This document shows positions 37,441 through 47,066 of a stretch of 64,000 nt of DNA, in pieces; within the stretch, counting starts at the first letter, position 1, and each line of letters begins with the position of its first letter. The DNA is from an uncultured Clostridia bacterium (GTDB taxonomy: Bacteria; Bacillota; Clostridia; Saccharofermentanales; Saccharofermentanaceae), in assembly GCA_946407705.1 (NCBI GenBank), contig CAMJPC010000002.1, positions 1 to 64,000 of the forward strand, read 5' to 3'. A program made the translations under genes and the position numbers. Below the pieces are notes generated by a model. The model was not told the origin of the DNA, ran no database searches, and saw nothing but the letters and a program-made list of their open reading frames with translations.

Positions 37441-38909
37441 AGATAAGGCTGCAGATCTACATCCTGGGCAAAGTCATGACCATCGAAGGCATCCTGATGC
37501 TTTTGCCCGTATTATGCGGACTGATCTACGGTGAACTCAGAAACGCCGTGATCTATGCGCTTTTCGCGATCTTCTACATCGCGGCAGGTATCCTGATATC
37601 ACGCAAGAAGCCCGAAAAGGTAACCATCTATCTCAAGGACGGATGCATAGCTACTGCCTTAAGCTGGATCGCTCTTTCGATCTTCGGTGCTCTGCCCTTC
37701 ATGGTAACAGGTGAGATCCCTTCATTCACGGATGCTGTTTTCGAGACCGTATCGGGTTTTACCACGACCGGAGCCAGCATACTGACCAATGTCGAAGGCA
37801 TGTCTCACATTTCACTCATGTGGAGATCTCTGACTCACTGGATCGGAGGAATGGGAGTTCTCGTATTCCTCCTTGCGGTAGTCCCCATGTCAGGCGGTTC
37901 CAACCTTAACCTGATGAAAGCGGAAAGCCCCGGACCATCCGTAGGAAAGTTCGTTCCGAAGGTCCGTACGACCGCGAAAGCTCTCTACACGATCTATCTG
38001 GCGCTCACCATAATAGAGATCGTAGTCCTGATCATCGCGGGAATGCCTGTTTTTGACAGTATCTGTTCCGCATTCGGCACGGCCGGTACGGGAGGATTCG
38101 GTATAAGGAACGACAGTTTCACGTCGTACGCTCCCCACATCCAGTGGATCGTCGCCGTATTTATGATCCTTTTCGGAATCAACTTCAACTTCTACTATCT
38201 GATAATCGCAAAACAGCCCGGCAAGGCTCTTAAGCTCAGCGAAGTCAGGGTCTATCTCGCGATAATCCTCATATCCACGATCACCATCACGATCAACATC
38301 TTAAGGATGACCGGCACCTCGGCTGAAGCCGCAAGACACGCTTTCTTCCAAGTCGCGACGGTCATCACCACGACGGGATTTGCCACGACGGATTTCGACA
38401 AGTGGCCGACTCTGTCCAAGCTCATAATGGTATGCCTCATGTTCTGCGGAGCCTGCGCAGGTTCCACCGGCGGCGGCGTCAAAGTATCGCGTATTCAGAT
38501 CAGGGCAAAGATGATCGCAAGGGAGATCGGAAGCTACATCAATCCGAGATCCGTCAAGAAAGTTCAGATCGACGGAAAGCCCATCGATCCGGATCTGGAG
38601 CGTTCCGTATCCGTCTATTTCTTCGTGTTCCTGCTGATCTTTACGGCTTCGACCATCATCGTAAGCTTAGAGGGACATGACCTCACAACGACGTTCACGG
38701 CAGTCGCGGCAACGATAAACAACATCGGTCCGGGTCTGTCGCTGGTAGGTCCTGCAAATAACTATGCGTTCCTTACCGGATTATCCAAGTGGGTTCTTAT
38801 ATTCGACATGCTCGCGGGCCGTCTTGAACTGTTCCCCTTGATCATCTTCCTTACTCCGATGACCTACAAGGGCGCTTTCAAGGGATTGTTTGCAAGGAAA
38901 CAAGGCTGA
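37437..38909 (+). CDS. trkH: Trk potassium uptake membrane subunit TrkH
   Basis: A 490-residue membrane protein that forms the K+ pore. The four selectivity-filter loops are visible: VSGFTTTGAS near 103, GTAGTGGFG near 220, VITTTGFATT near 308 and AATINNIGPG near 425. Its stop and that of the convergent helicase abut as the palindrome TGATCA, so there is no intergenic space and no terminator. Confidence 0.95.
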   Translation: MKIRLQIYILGKVMTIEGILMLLPVLCGLIYGELRNAVIYALFAIFYIAAGILISRKKPEKVTIYLKDGCIATALSWIALSIFGALPFMVTGEIPSFTDAVFETVSGFTTTGASILTNVEGMSHISLMWRSLTHWIGGMGVLVFLLAVVPMSGGSNLNLMKAESPGPSVGKFVPKVRTTAKALYTIYLALTIIEIVVLIIAGMPVFDSICSAFGTAGTGGFGIRNDSFTSYAPHIQWIVAVFMILFGINFNFYYLIIAKQPGKALKLSEVRVYLAIILISTITITINILRMTGTSAEAARHAFFQVATVITTTGFATTDFDKWPTLSKLIMVCLMFCGACAGSTGGGVKVSRIQIRAKMIAREIGSYINPRSVKKVQIDGKPIDPDLERSVSVYFFVFLLIFTASTIIVSLEGHDLTTTFTAVAATINNIGPGLSLVGPANNYAFLTGLSKWVLIFDMLAGRLELFPLIIFLTPMTYKGAFKGLFARKQG

Positions 38910-40028
38910 TCAAAGCTCGTAAGGCTTGGGATCCGACCTCGTATATCTGATTATCTCATCCATCCTGTCGCGGTCTTTGAATGCGACCAGCGAAAATGCC
39001 ATGCCTGATTTGCCGGCACGCGCGGTACGTCCGATGCGGTGAAGATACAATTCGTTTTCCTTGGGAATATCGAAATTAAATACAGCCTCGATGTCATCAA
39101 CGTCTATGCCTCTGGCGATTACGTCAGTTGCAACAAGGACATCGAATTTACATGCGCGGTATGCATCCATTACGCGGTTTCTGGTTCCCTGGCCGATGTC
39201 TCCGTGAAGGACTTTCGCGGAAAGCCCGTTAGCCACGAACCTTGCGCCGACCTTTGATGTCTGGTCCTTGGTATTGCAGAAGACGATGACCTTCTTAAGG
39301 TCTTCCTTCGCCATTATCCTCATGATGGAGCTTATCTTGTCCTTCTCCGGACACTCGACTATGTACTCGTCGATATCGGGGTGGTCTTCCTGCTTGGGCA
39401 TGACATCGATCTCAGCAGCGCCCTCCATGAATTCCCATGTGATGTCCTGGATCTCTCTGGGCATAGTAGCCGAGAAGAGTGCGATCTGCTTGTCTTTCGG
39501 AGTCAGGGCCATTATCTGTCTGATGTCCCTGATGAAGCCCATCTTGAGCATTTCATCAGCCTCATCGAGAACGAGTGTATATATCTGTGAGATGTCGACG
39601 AATTTCCTGCCGACCATGTCGAGAAGTCTTCCCGGTGTCGCCACGATGACCTGGGGCTTTTTGGCGAGCTTCTCCTTCTGGAGATTCATGCTCTGTCCTC
39701 CGATCAGAGAAGCAACTCTGAATCCGCCGATGTTGCGGGCAAGACCTTTGAGCTCAGAAGTGATCTGGAGCGCAAGTTCTCTCGTCGGGCTCATGATGAG
39801 AGCCTGTACGAATTTGGCATCCATGTTGAGATACTCGAGGATCGGTATGCCGAAGGCGAACGTCTTACCCGTGCCCGTGGGAGCCTTGGCAATGACGCTC
39901 ATGTTGTCCATCAGCAGGGGGATTGCCTTCTGCTGTATGGTAGTCGGACGCTTAACGCCCATCTTTTTCAAAGATGCCATTACCTCAGGCGAGAGGTCCA
40001 GGTCTTCAAATGTCAGTTCGTCTTCCAT
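38910..40028 (-). CDS. DEAD-box RNA helicase
   Basis: A 372-residue minimal DEAD-box protein with a Q motif (TTIQQKAIP), Walker A APTGTGKT near 57, VLDEADEM, SAT (ALFSATMP), and the C-terminal motif HRIGRTARAGK. It lacks the basic or RNA-binding C-terminal extensions of CshA/DbpA types, so it is close to the helicase core alone, like eIF4A. AAGGAT lies 6 bases before the ATG. It starts 15 bases after the upstream lipoprotein gene. Confidence 0.92.
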   Translation of the reverse strand: MEDELTFEDLDLSPEVMASLKKMGVKRPTTIQQKAIPLLMDNMSVIAKAPTGTGKTFAFGIPILEYLNMDAKFVQALIMSPTRELALQITSELKGLARNIGGFRVASLIGGQSMNLQKEKLAKKPQVIVATPGRLLDMVGRKFVDISQIYTLVLDEADEMLKMGFIRDIRQIMALTPKDKQIALFSATMPREIQDITWEFMEGAAEIDVMPKQEDHPDIDEYIVECPEKDKISSIMRIMAKEDLKKVIVFCNTKDQTSKVGARFVANGLSAKVLHGDIGQGTRNRVMDAYRACKFDVLVATDVIARGIDVDDIEAVFNFDIPKENELYLHRIGRTARAGKSGMAFSLVAFKDRDRMDEIIRYTRSDPKPYEL

Positions 40029-40043
40029 AGATATCCTTATCCG

Positions 40044-40799
40044 TCAGAATGTATATGTATTCTTTCTGCTCACTGTCTCGTGATCGAACATGTCTGACAT
40101 CGGATCTTTTGACGCGTCCTTCTCGAGAAGTTCCAAGAGGAATTCAGCTGCGGCGAGCTGGTCGTGTGTCATGTACCAGCCTCTGCCGGAACCTGACAGG
40201 TAGTATTCGTCGTCATTACCGCTGTCCGCGATCACGATCTTGAAACCGTCTTCGAGCGTTATCTGGATGTTGACCAGATTAACGGGCACTTCGGCAGGTT
40301 CATCGAATCCGTCATAAGTCTTCTTCCCGCCGAGTTCCTTCACGGGCACAAAGGTTATGGTGACACCGTTCTTTGCCTTGACCTCGTGGAATCTGTACTC
40401 GGGAGATCCGCACTTTAAGTAATCGTCTTCGATCTTATAATCATGCAGCTCGGTAAGCCATTTGGTGATATCCACCCAGTGCGTTCCGTGCCATCCGTTA
40501 TCGAGACCCGTTATGCCGTCATATGTATTGATGACAGTATCGATGTTTACGTGGTTCTTCAGTATTGCGATGTCTGTCTTGACCGTAAACCCGCCGTCAC
40601 CGTGTTCCTTGAGAGGCATTGGTGTGGTCTCCGCGGTCGTCTCCGATGTCGTTGTCTCAGACTCCGTGACAGTAGCAGATGTTGCCGTTGTGGATGACTC
40701 AGTGGGAGCCGGTGTCTCTTCAGGTTTCTTGGTACAGCCTGCGGTCAGGAGCATTGCTGCCGCCATTGCCGCAGCATAAATCTTTATTCTCAGATTCAC
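40044..40799 (-). CDS. Lipoprotein of unknown function with a Thr/Ser/Glu linker
   Basis: A 251-residue protein: signal peptide with lipobox LLTAGC (Cys22), a linker of ETTT/SETT type to about residue 65, then a domain of about 180 residues with no family I recognise (WHGTHWVDITKWLTEL and a GSGRGWYMT stretch near 215). The start is GTG at 40799 with GGAGG 10 bases upstream. Confidence 0.7.
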   Translation of the reverse strand: MNLRIKIYAAAMAAAMLLTAGCTKKPEETPAPTESSTTATSATVTESETTTSETTAETTPMPLKEHGDGGFTVKTDIAILKNHVNIDTVINTYDGITGLDNGWHGTHWVDITKWLTELHDYKIEDDYLKCGSPEYRFHEVKAKNGVTITFVPVKELGGKKTYDGFDEPAEVPVNLVNIQITLEDGFKIVIADSGNDDEYYLSGSGRGWYMTHDQLAAAEFLLELLEKDASKDPMSDMFDHETVSRKNTYTF

Positions 40800-40892
40800 T
40801 TTCCCGTTTCCTCCGAAATATACATAAAGAATTATACTTTAAATATACGACTTTTTTCGGTGTTTTTAGGGCGAAAACCTTTGCCGTTTAAT

Positions 40893-40901
40893 TGCTATAA
40901 T
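40893..40901 (+). promoter_or_regulatory. Extended -10 promoter of the deoB-deoC fusion gene
   Basis: TGCTATAAT is a full extended -10 element 32 bases before the ATG at 40934. The -35 region is poor, as is common for extended -10 promoters. Confidence 0.55.
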
Positions 40902-40933
40902 TAGTAAAAGTGTTTATCAGGGGGATTGTCACC

Positions 40934-42763
40934 ATGGCAAAACGCGTATTCCTCATCGTATTGGACAGCTTCGGCATCGGAGGCGCTCCTGACGCCGCAA
41001 GCTTCGGCGACGAAGGCAGCAACACTCTTGCAGCCGTACTCTCATATTCGGACAGACCTTTTCCGAACCTCGCGAAAATGGGGCTTTTCTCGATCGACGG
41101 CGAAGTTGATCCGCGCATTTTGAACTACCTTTCAAAGCAGGAGTCAGTCCCCTTCCCGATGGGTTCTTATGCGCGTGTTCGTGAGCTTTCTGCAGGAAAA
41201 GATTCGACCATCGGACACTGGGAGATCGCAGGCGTCCTTTCAGACAAACCGCAGCCGACATATCCCGAAGGATTCCCCGAAGAGATAACTACTGCTCTTT
41301 CAAAGGCATGCGGCAGAGGCATCCTCTGCAACAAGCCCTATAGCGGAACACAGGTCATTGCAGACTACGGTGAGGAGCACATGAAGACCGGTTCAATAAT
41401 CGTCTACACCTCCGCCGACAGCGTTCTTCAGATCGCGGCACACGAAGACATCGTCCCGATTGAAGAACTGTACGACATCTGCAGCAAGGCAAGAGAGATC
41501 ATGAAGGGCGAACATGCGGTAGGCCGCGTCATCGCAAGGCCTTTCACCGGTACACCCGGCAGTTTCGAGAGGACTCCGAGAAGGCACGACTTTTCGCTTG
41601 AAGCTCCCTCCTCCACCATGCTCGATGTTCTGAAAGCCGCCGGACTTGATGTCATCTCCGTCGGCAAGATATTCGATCTTTTCGCTGGGAGGGGCATCAC
41701 GGAATCCAATCCGACATCAGGCAACACCGAAGGCATCGCAAAGCTCAAGGCCATGACAGACCGCGACTTCAAGGGTCTCTGCTTCGTCAACCTCGTCGAC
41801 TTTGACATGAAATACGGCCACAGGAACGACATCAAGGGCTACTGCGATGCAATGCATGAATTTGATGATGCTTTAGGCGATGTCATCGCAAGTCTGAAAG
41901 AAGACGACCTGCTCATAATAACGGCAGATCACGGCTGCGATCCTTCCACCGAATCAACTGACCATTCCCGCGAATGCGTTCCCCTCATGGTTTACGGCGA
42001 AGGCTTCAACGTGCCTTGCAACATGGGCGAACTGGCAGGATTTACCCACATCTCCGGCATCGTTTTGAATGCGCTCCTAGGCAGGAAGTATGAACGCCGC
42101 TTCGTACCCGCTGCGGCTTCTTCCGTACAGTCCGATGACAACATAATGAGCTATGTCGACCTGACAAATCTCAAGACCGTTGCCACAACAGACGACATAA
42201 AGGCACTCATCGACAAGGCCGTTTCACAGGGCTGCGCTTCAGTATGCATCCCGCCGTGCTTCGTAAAAGACGGATCTTCCTATGCAAATGGAAAGATCTC
42301 GATCTGCACAGTTATCGGCTTCCCCAACGGTTATTCGACCACGGGTTCCAAGATCTTCGAAGCAACTGAAGCCTGCGACAACGGAGCATCAGAGATCGAC
42401 ATGGTGATCAACATCAACTTCGTCAAATCAGGAAGGACGGATGAAGTATCTCGTGAGATAAAGCTCATAGCTGATGCCGTTCATGCCAAAGGCGCCATCC
42501 TTAAGGTCATCATCGAGACCTGCAGCCTCGAAGAAGATGAGAAGATCGCTCTCTGCCGTATCGTGACCGTGGCGGGCGCGGATTTCATAAAGACATCCAC
42601 AGGCTTCGGCTCAGCCGGCGCAACGGTTGAAGACGTGGCTCTCATGAAGGCGAACATCGGACCTGACGTTAAGGTCAAGGCCGCAGGCGGAATCCGTTCC
42701 GAAGAAGCTGCCCGCGAAATGATAAAAGCGGGAGCATCCAGGATCGGAGCGTCCCGCTTATAA
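40934..42763 (+). CDS. deoB-deoC: Fused phosphopentomutase - deoxyribose-phosphate aldolase (DeoB-DeoC)
   Basis: One 609-residue frame. Residues 1 to about 395 are DeoB: DSFGIGGAPD near 10, GKDSTIGHWE near 88, LVDFDMKYGH near 288, TADHGCDP and TDHSRE for the metal site. Residues 405-609 are DeoC: EIDMVIN (catalytic Asp), the Schiff-base Lys in FIKTSTGF and the second Lys in VKAAGGIR. DeoB turns deoxyribose-1-phosphate into the 5-phosphate, which DeoC splits into glyceraldehyde-3-phosphate and acetaldehyde, so two consecutive steps of deoxynucleoside breakdown sit on one chain. Ser91 stands where DeoB enzymes have their phosphorylated Thr. The internal ATG at 42146 has no ribosome site. ATG at 40934 follows GGGGG and is preferred to the GTG at 40910. 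Confidence 0.93.
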   Translation: MAKRVFLIVLDSFGIGGAPDAASFGDEGSNTLAAVLSYSDRPFPNLAKMGLFSIDGEVDPRILNYLSKQESVPFPMGSYARVRELSAGKDSTIGHWEIAGVLSDKPQPTYPEGFPEEITTALSKACGRGILCNKPYSGTQVIADYGEEHMKTGSIIVYTSADSVLQIAAHEDIVPIEELYDICSKAREIMKGEHAVGRVIARPFTGTPGSFERTPRRHDFSLEAPSSTMLDVLKAAGLDVISVGKIFDLFAGRGITESNPTSGNTEGIAKLKAMTDRDFKGLCFVNLVDFDMKYGHRNDIKGYCDAMHEFDDALGDVIASLKEDDLLIITADHGCDPSTESTDHSRECVPLMVYGEGFNVPCNMGELAGFTHISGIVLNALLGRKYERRFVPAAASSVQSDDNIMSYVDLTNLKTVATTDDIKALIDKAVSQGCASVCIPPCFVKDGSSYANGKISICTVIGFPNGYSTTGSKIFEATEACDNGASEIDMVININFVKSGRTDEVSREIKLIADAVHAKGAILKVIIETCSLEEDEKIALCRIVTVAGADFIKTSTGFGSAGATVEDVALMKANIGPDVKVKAAGGIRSEEAAREMIKAGASRIGASRL

Positions 42764-42786
42764 AGCTTTAAAAAGTCTCTTCCTTA

Positions 42787-43725
42787 TCAGTAGGAAACCT
42801 GGTTCTTGCCTTCGCGCTTGGACTTGTTGAGCTTGCGCTCTGCGCGGGAGAGGAAATCGGAAATGTCAGGGTCAGCCTTGTTGAATACGGCTACGCCTGC
42901 CGAAGCGGAAATGCTCACTCTCTTGTTTTCGTTAACGAAGGGATTATCAGAGATCTCCTTGATTATCTTCTTTGCGACTGCCACTGCTGAAACCTTGTCC
43001 GTATCGGGAAGCACTACGGCGAACTCGTCTCCGCCCGTCCTGAAGCAGGTGTCTGCTTTTCTCGTGTTGGATAAGAGGATGTCAGCCGTGTATCTGAGGA
43101 GAAGGTCTCCGCTCTGCTGTCCGTTCTGGTCGTTGAAGAACTTCATGTCATCGAGGTCAAGCACGATGATGGAGAACGTTGTGTTATCCTCACGCTCAGC
43201 ATACATGCTGGCATACTTTTCGAGCTCTTCATAGAGATATCTGCGGTTATAGAGTCCGCTCAGGTCATCGACTCTCGTGAGCAGTTCCATCTTGGAATAG
43301 GAGAGCTGGAGCTCCTTCTCAAGATTCTTCTGCTCGGTAACGTCCTTGCTTGATCCCCATGTTCCGATGATGTTGCCGTCATCGTCGTAAAGCGGATACT
43401 TTGAACAGAAATAATATCTGACGTTTTCATCGTCAAGAACAAGTTCCTCGACCATGTTGATGATCGGAGTACCCGTCTGCATTATCGTAAGCTCGGTCTC
43501 TCTTGCCGACTGGGCGAAATCCTTCGGAAAATAGTCGAAATCAGTCTTGCCGAAAGCCTCTTCCTGATCTTTTGCGCCAAGCTGCTGGATGTGGCCCAGG
43601 CTGTTCCAGATGAACTTGGAGTCTTTATCCTTGAAGTAGACCGTATCCGTGGAATACTTGCGTATGGTATCGACCACTATCTTGTCGATCTTTTTTCTCG
43701 TTGCGGGATCATTGAAATCTATCAT
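42787..43725 (-). CDS. PAS-GGDEF diguanylate cyclase
   Basis: A 312-residue soluble protein: a PAS domain (about 15-130) joined by a helix to a GGDEF domain (about 150-312). The active-site loop is intact (GGDEF at 231-235), and an inhibitory I-site RKAD stands at 222-225, five residues before it. It should make cyclic di-GMP from GTP with product feedback, in response to a ligand or redox change sensed by the PAS domain. It is convergent with the deo fusion gene; no partner gene adjoins it. Confidence 0.92.
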   Translation of the reverse strand: MIDFNDPATRKKIDKIVVDTIRKYSTDTVYFKDKDSKFIWNSLGHIQQLGAKDQEEAFGKTDFDYFPKDFAQSARETELTIMQTGTPIINMVEELVLDDENVRYYFCSKYPLYDDDGNIIGTWGSSKDVTEQKNLEKELQLSYSKMELLTRVDDLSGLYNRRYLYEELEKYASMYAEREDNTTFSIIVLDLDDMKFFNDQNGQQSGDLLLRYTADILLSNTRKADTCFRTGGDEFAVVLPDTDKVSAVAVAKKIIKEISDNPFVNENKRVSISASAGVAVFNKADPDISDFLSRAERKLNKSKREGKNQVSY

Positions 43726-43759
43726 ATGGTCTCCTCCGTTTTGCCTTGGCGAAAAGATG

Positions 43760-45061
43760 TCAGAGCGGCTGGCTGTCGCTCTCTTCGATTAATAATCCCT
43801 CAGCCTTGAGGGCTTCGTAATAAACAGAAGCGGGGAAAGCGGCAGGTGTGAATACACCGGGCTTTGACCATTTGTCGAGGCAAATGAGCTTGACTCCCGC
43901 GATTATCGCAGAACCGTCCAGATACTCGATCGCGGAGATACCGTGCTTTTCTCTGATCTGGTCGTTGTCTGCGGTTATCTTGTAAAGCTTCGTAAACTCC
44001 TTGGTATTCTTCTTGCCGGTCACGTAGATCTCGTAGACCGCCTCGCCCTTGTAGACGATGTCCTCTTCCTTGGGTTCTTCCTGGGTAATGACGGCGTTAA
44101 GCTGCTTGGGAAGTACCTCTGCGACGACATCGATGGGTTTTACGAGAGCGCTTCCGACCCTGATCGGCTTGTCCGAGAGAAGACCCAATGATCTGAGCAT
44201 CTCGATCTTTGCGGTGGGAACCTTACGGCCTTCACGTCTGACGACAGGCTCAAAGAACGAAGCCTCGGAGACCTCAGGCATTTCCTTGAGGAAGTCCGTG
44301 ACTACCGGGTTGGAGGTCATGAAGACCTGTCTGCCCTCAGATGACTTGGCTTCCTTGTAGAACTCGGGTTCCTGGACTGCCTTGCCTTCCTTGATATGGA
44401 TGACCGGATGGGCAGAGCTTACGCCCTTGCCGGCATTTGGATTCTTGATGTCTTCGGAATAAAGGATGTCTTCTCCCTTTTCCTGTGTCTCGTCTGCCTT
44501 CTTCTCGGCTTCCTTGTTTGCCTCAGCCTTGCTCGGGGCATCACCGGGAATGACACAGATGTTTACTTCGTGGATCTCGGAGAAATCGGTTGAAGCGGCA
44601 TTTCTTACGATCGTCGTGATGACGCCGGGATTAAAGCCCGCGCCGCAGACAGCCGTCTTCTTGGCATGCTGGAAAGAACCGAACTTCTTGAACTGGTCTG
44701 AAAGAAGCGATGTCGGCAGAGGCATGATCGGAACGCCGCAAAGACGTCCGTCGATGTAGTCAGAGCCTACCTGGGCAGCGATGTCCATGGCTGCCTGGGT
44801 GAATTCCGGGGGCATGAGGTTAACGATGAGCTCAGGAGCAATGATCTTGGCCATCATCATCGCGCCCTGCGGATTATCGAGGTTTATTGCCGAAGTTGTA
44901 ACCTGGAATCCGCGTCTGAAGGCAAGATTCTTGAGGTCATCACAGTCTTCTTTTTTCTGGGAAGCCAGAGCTATTCCTGAAGCAAGCGAACGGTCGGCGC
45001 AAAGTGCCAGAACAAGCCGTTTTGTAATCTCGTTACAACCGAGTATCAGTATGCGTTTCAT
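43760..45061 (-). CDS. Saccharopine dehydrogenase-like oxidoreductase
   Basis: A 433-residue protein with an N-terminal Rossmann domain (ILILGCNEITKRL, a variant of GxGxxG), a middle region with GAGFNPGVIT near residue 140, and a C-terminal half typical of the saccharopine/carboxynorspermidine dehydrogenase group. A Lys/Glu/Ala-rich insert lies near 175-210. The product could be carboxynorspermidine, making it a polyamine enzyme, or another amino acid adduct; sequence alone does not decide. No carboxynorspermidine decarboxylase gene is in the window. Confidence 0.75.
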   Translation of the reverse strand: MKRILILGCNEITKRLVLALCADRSLASGIALASQKKEDCDDLKNLAFRRGFQVTTSAINLDNPQGAMMMAKIIAPELIVNLMPPEFTQAAMDIAAQVGSDYIDGRLCGVPIMPLPTSLLSDQFKKFGSFQHAKKTAVCGAGFNPGVITTIVRNAASTDFSEIHEVNICVIPGDAPSKAEANKEAEKKADETQEKGEDILYSEDIKNPNAGKGVSSAHPVIHIKEGKAVQEPEFYKEAKSSEGRQVFMTSNPVVTDFLKEMPEVSEASFFEPVVRREGRKVPTAKIEMLRSLGLLSDKPIRVGSALVKPIDVVAEVLPKQLNAVITQEEPKEEDIVYKGEAVYEIYVTGKKNTKEFTKLYKITADNDQIREKHGISAIEYLDGSAIIAGVKLICLDKWSKPGVFTPAAFPASVYYEALKAEGLLIEESDSQPL

Positions 45062-45285
45062 CTAAAGTGCCGCCTTTGTAGATCATCTTCACTTATTCTA
45101 CTTAAAAGACTTACAAACGGCAACTTGAAAATGACCGAAAATAGCCAAATCTTGCATAGAAAACTGCATAACGACAAGGCCCTTTTGATGGTGCTTTTTG
45201 AGATAATTGTGAATTTACCCGCAAGGCTTGGCGAGGTTAATATACTTTTGTTCTATTCTTAGACAGACACAAAGGAGATGTTGTT

Positions 45286-46155
45286 ATGAAATCATTAACA
45301 CGCAAACTGATGTCCGTGATCATTGCAGCTTCATTCTGCTTCGGTCTCGCTTCTTGCTCCGGAAAGACCACTTCCGTTTCTTCCGCTGCTTCCGAGACAA
45401 CAACAGCTGCTGAGACAAAGGCTTCCGAGTCCTCTTCAGCTGCAGAGTCAAAGGCTGAGGTCAAGACAGTCACAGCAGGCAAGCTCATCATGGCTACAAA
45501 TGCTACTTTCCCTCCGTACGAGTTCCATGAAGGCGACAAGATCGTCGGAATCGACGCTGAGATCGCAAAGGCAATCGCTGACAAGCTCGGTCTTGAGCTC
45601 GTTATTGAGGACGTTGCATTTGATTCCATCATCGCAGGCGTTCAGGCAGGCAAGTACGATATCGGATGCGCAGGCATGACAGTTACCGAAGACAGACTTA
45701 AGTCCGTTAACTTCTCTACTTCTTATGCTACAGGCATCCAGAGCATCATCGTTAAGGAAGGTTCCGAGATCAAGACCATTGACGATCTTATCAAGGGCAA
45801 GTACAAGGTTGGCGTTCAGTCCGGCACAACAGGTGACATCTATATGTCTGATGCCGAGAACGGCGGCGTAGGCGAAGACAGGATCGACCGTTACAACAAC
45901 GGTAACGACGCTGTTGTAGCTCTCATGTCCGGCAAGGTTGACGCTGTCTGCATCGACAATGAGCCTGCAAAGTCTTACGTTGCTGCAAACAAGAGCCTTG
46001 TTATCCTTGACACACCTTTCACTGAAGAGAAGTACGCCATCGCAGTAAACAAGGACAACGAGGCACTCCTCAATGCCATCAACAAGGCTCTCGAAGAGCT
46101 CACTGCTGACGGCACGATCGCTAAGATCATCGAGAAGTACATTCCTTCAAAGTAA
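45286..46155 (+). CDS. Polar amino acid ABC transporter, substrate-binding lipoprotein
   Basis: A 289-residue family 3 solute-binding protein: lipobox LASC (Cys24), a Ser/Thr/Glu/Ala-rich linker to about 60, then KLIMATNATFPPYEF, the family signature VGIDAEIAKAIADKLG and YDIGCAGMTVTEDR. It should bind a polar amino acid (Gln, Cys, Arg or similar) outside the cell. It heads an operon with a permease and an ATPase; a terminator-like hairpin after it may give excess binding protein. AAGGAG precedes the ATG. Confidence 0.93.
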   Translation: MKSLTRKLMSVIIAASFCFGLASCSGKTTSVSSAASETTTAAETKASESSSAAESKAEVKTVTAGKLIMATNATFPPYEFHEGDKIVGIDAEIAKAIADKLGLELVIEDVAFDSIIAGVQAGKYDIGCAGMTVTEDRLKSVNFSTSYATGIQSIIVKEGSEIKTIDDLIKGKYKVGVQSGTTGDIYMSDAENGGVGEDRIDRYNNGNDAVVALMSGKVDAVCIDNEPAKSYVAANKSLVILDTPFTEEKYAIAVNKDNEALLNAINKALEELTADGTIAKIIEKYIPSK

Positions 46156-46181
46156 TCGTCCCGATTAACTTAACAAAACAC

Positions 46182-46222
46182 AAAGAGCGGAAATAAGACT
46201 TTATTTCCGCTCTTTTCTTATT
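46182..46222 (+). terminator. Terminator or attenuator between binding-protein and permease genes
   Basis: A perfect 15-bp stem (46182-46196 with 46201-46215) is followed by TTTTCTTATTT. It lies inside the ABC transporter operon. Confidence 0.8.
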
Positions 46223-46259
46223 TACAATAGAATAATTGTTTTCGGGGGAGAATATTCTA

Positions 46260-47066
46260 ATGATGTCCTTATTATCAAGTGTTTACGCCGGAGTGATCGC
46301 GCTGGCGGGCGAGGCTTCACAGTCTTCGTCCGGCGGGCTTGGCGACCTTTGGAACCGGCTTAAAGATGATTTCATAAACAACTTCATTACCCAGAAGAGG
46401 TACATGTATCTCTTAAAAGGTCTCGGCATTACCTTTGAGGTAACCTTTTTCGCTGCCCTTCTCGGCATCTTCCTCGGCATTGTCGTAGCCCTCATCAGAT
46501 CTTCCCACGACAAGCTCAAGGATGAGATGCGCCCCGGTTTCCTTAAGGGCCTTCTCGGTTTCTTCAATTTCATTGCCAACCTCTATCTCACGATCATCCG
46601 CGGAACACCTATGGTAGTCCAGCTCATGATCGCGTATTTCGTCATTTTCGCCGCGTCCAACAACAAGGTCCTGGTTGCTATCCTCGCGTTCGGCATCAAC
46701 TCCGGCGCTTACGTTGCGGAGATCATCCGAAGCGGCATCATGAGCATCGACAACGGCCAGTTCGAAGCGGGCCGCTCCCTTGGATTCGGTTATATAGCCA
46801 CGATGGTCCACATCATCATTCCCCAGGCTTTCAAGAATGTCCTCCCTGCTCTCGCAAACGAATTCATCGTTCTCATCAAGGAGACGTCGGTATCCGGTTA
46901 CGTAGGACTCCAGGATCTCACGAAGGGCGGAGACATCATCAGATCAAGGACTTATTCAGCATTCATGCCGCTCATCGCGGTCGCTCTCATATACCTTGTC
47001 ATCGTCATCTTCTTCAGCAGATTGGTGTCGTTGCTTGAAAGGAGGCTGAGAAACAGTGATCGTTGA
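46260..47066 (+). CDS. Polar amino acid ABC transporter permease
   Basis: A 268-residue HisM/GlnP-type permease with about five membrane helices, the family phrase [12 protein letters not shown] near 115, and the EAA loop [17 protein letters not shown] near 165. ATG at 46260 follows GGGGGAG; the earlier TTG at 46236 lies upstream of that site. It overlaps the ATPase gene by 11 bases. Confidence 0.93.
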   Translation: MMSLLSSVYAGVIALAGEASQSSSGGLGDLWNRLKDDFINNFITQKRYMYLLKGLGITFEVTFFAALLGIFLGIVVALIRSSHDKLKDEMRPGFLKGLLGFFNFIANLYLTIIRGTPMVVQLMIAYFVIFAASNNKVLVAILAFGINSGAYVAEIIRSGIMSIDNGQFEAGRSLGFGYIATMVHIIIPQAFKNVLPALANEFIVLIKETSVSGYVGLQDLTKGGDIIRSRTYSAFMPLIAVALIYLVIVIFFSRLVSLLERRLRNSDR

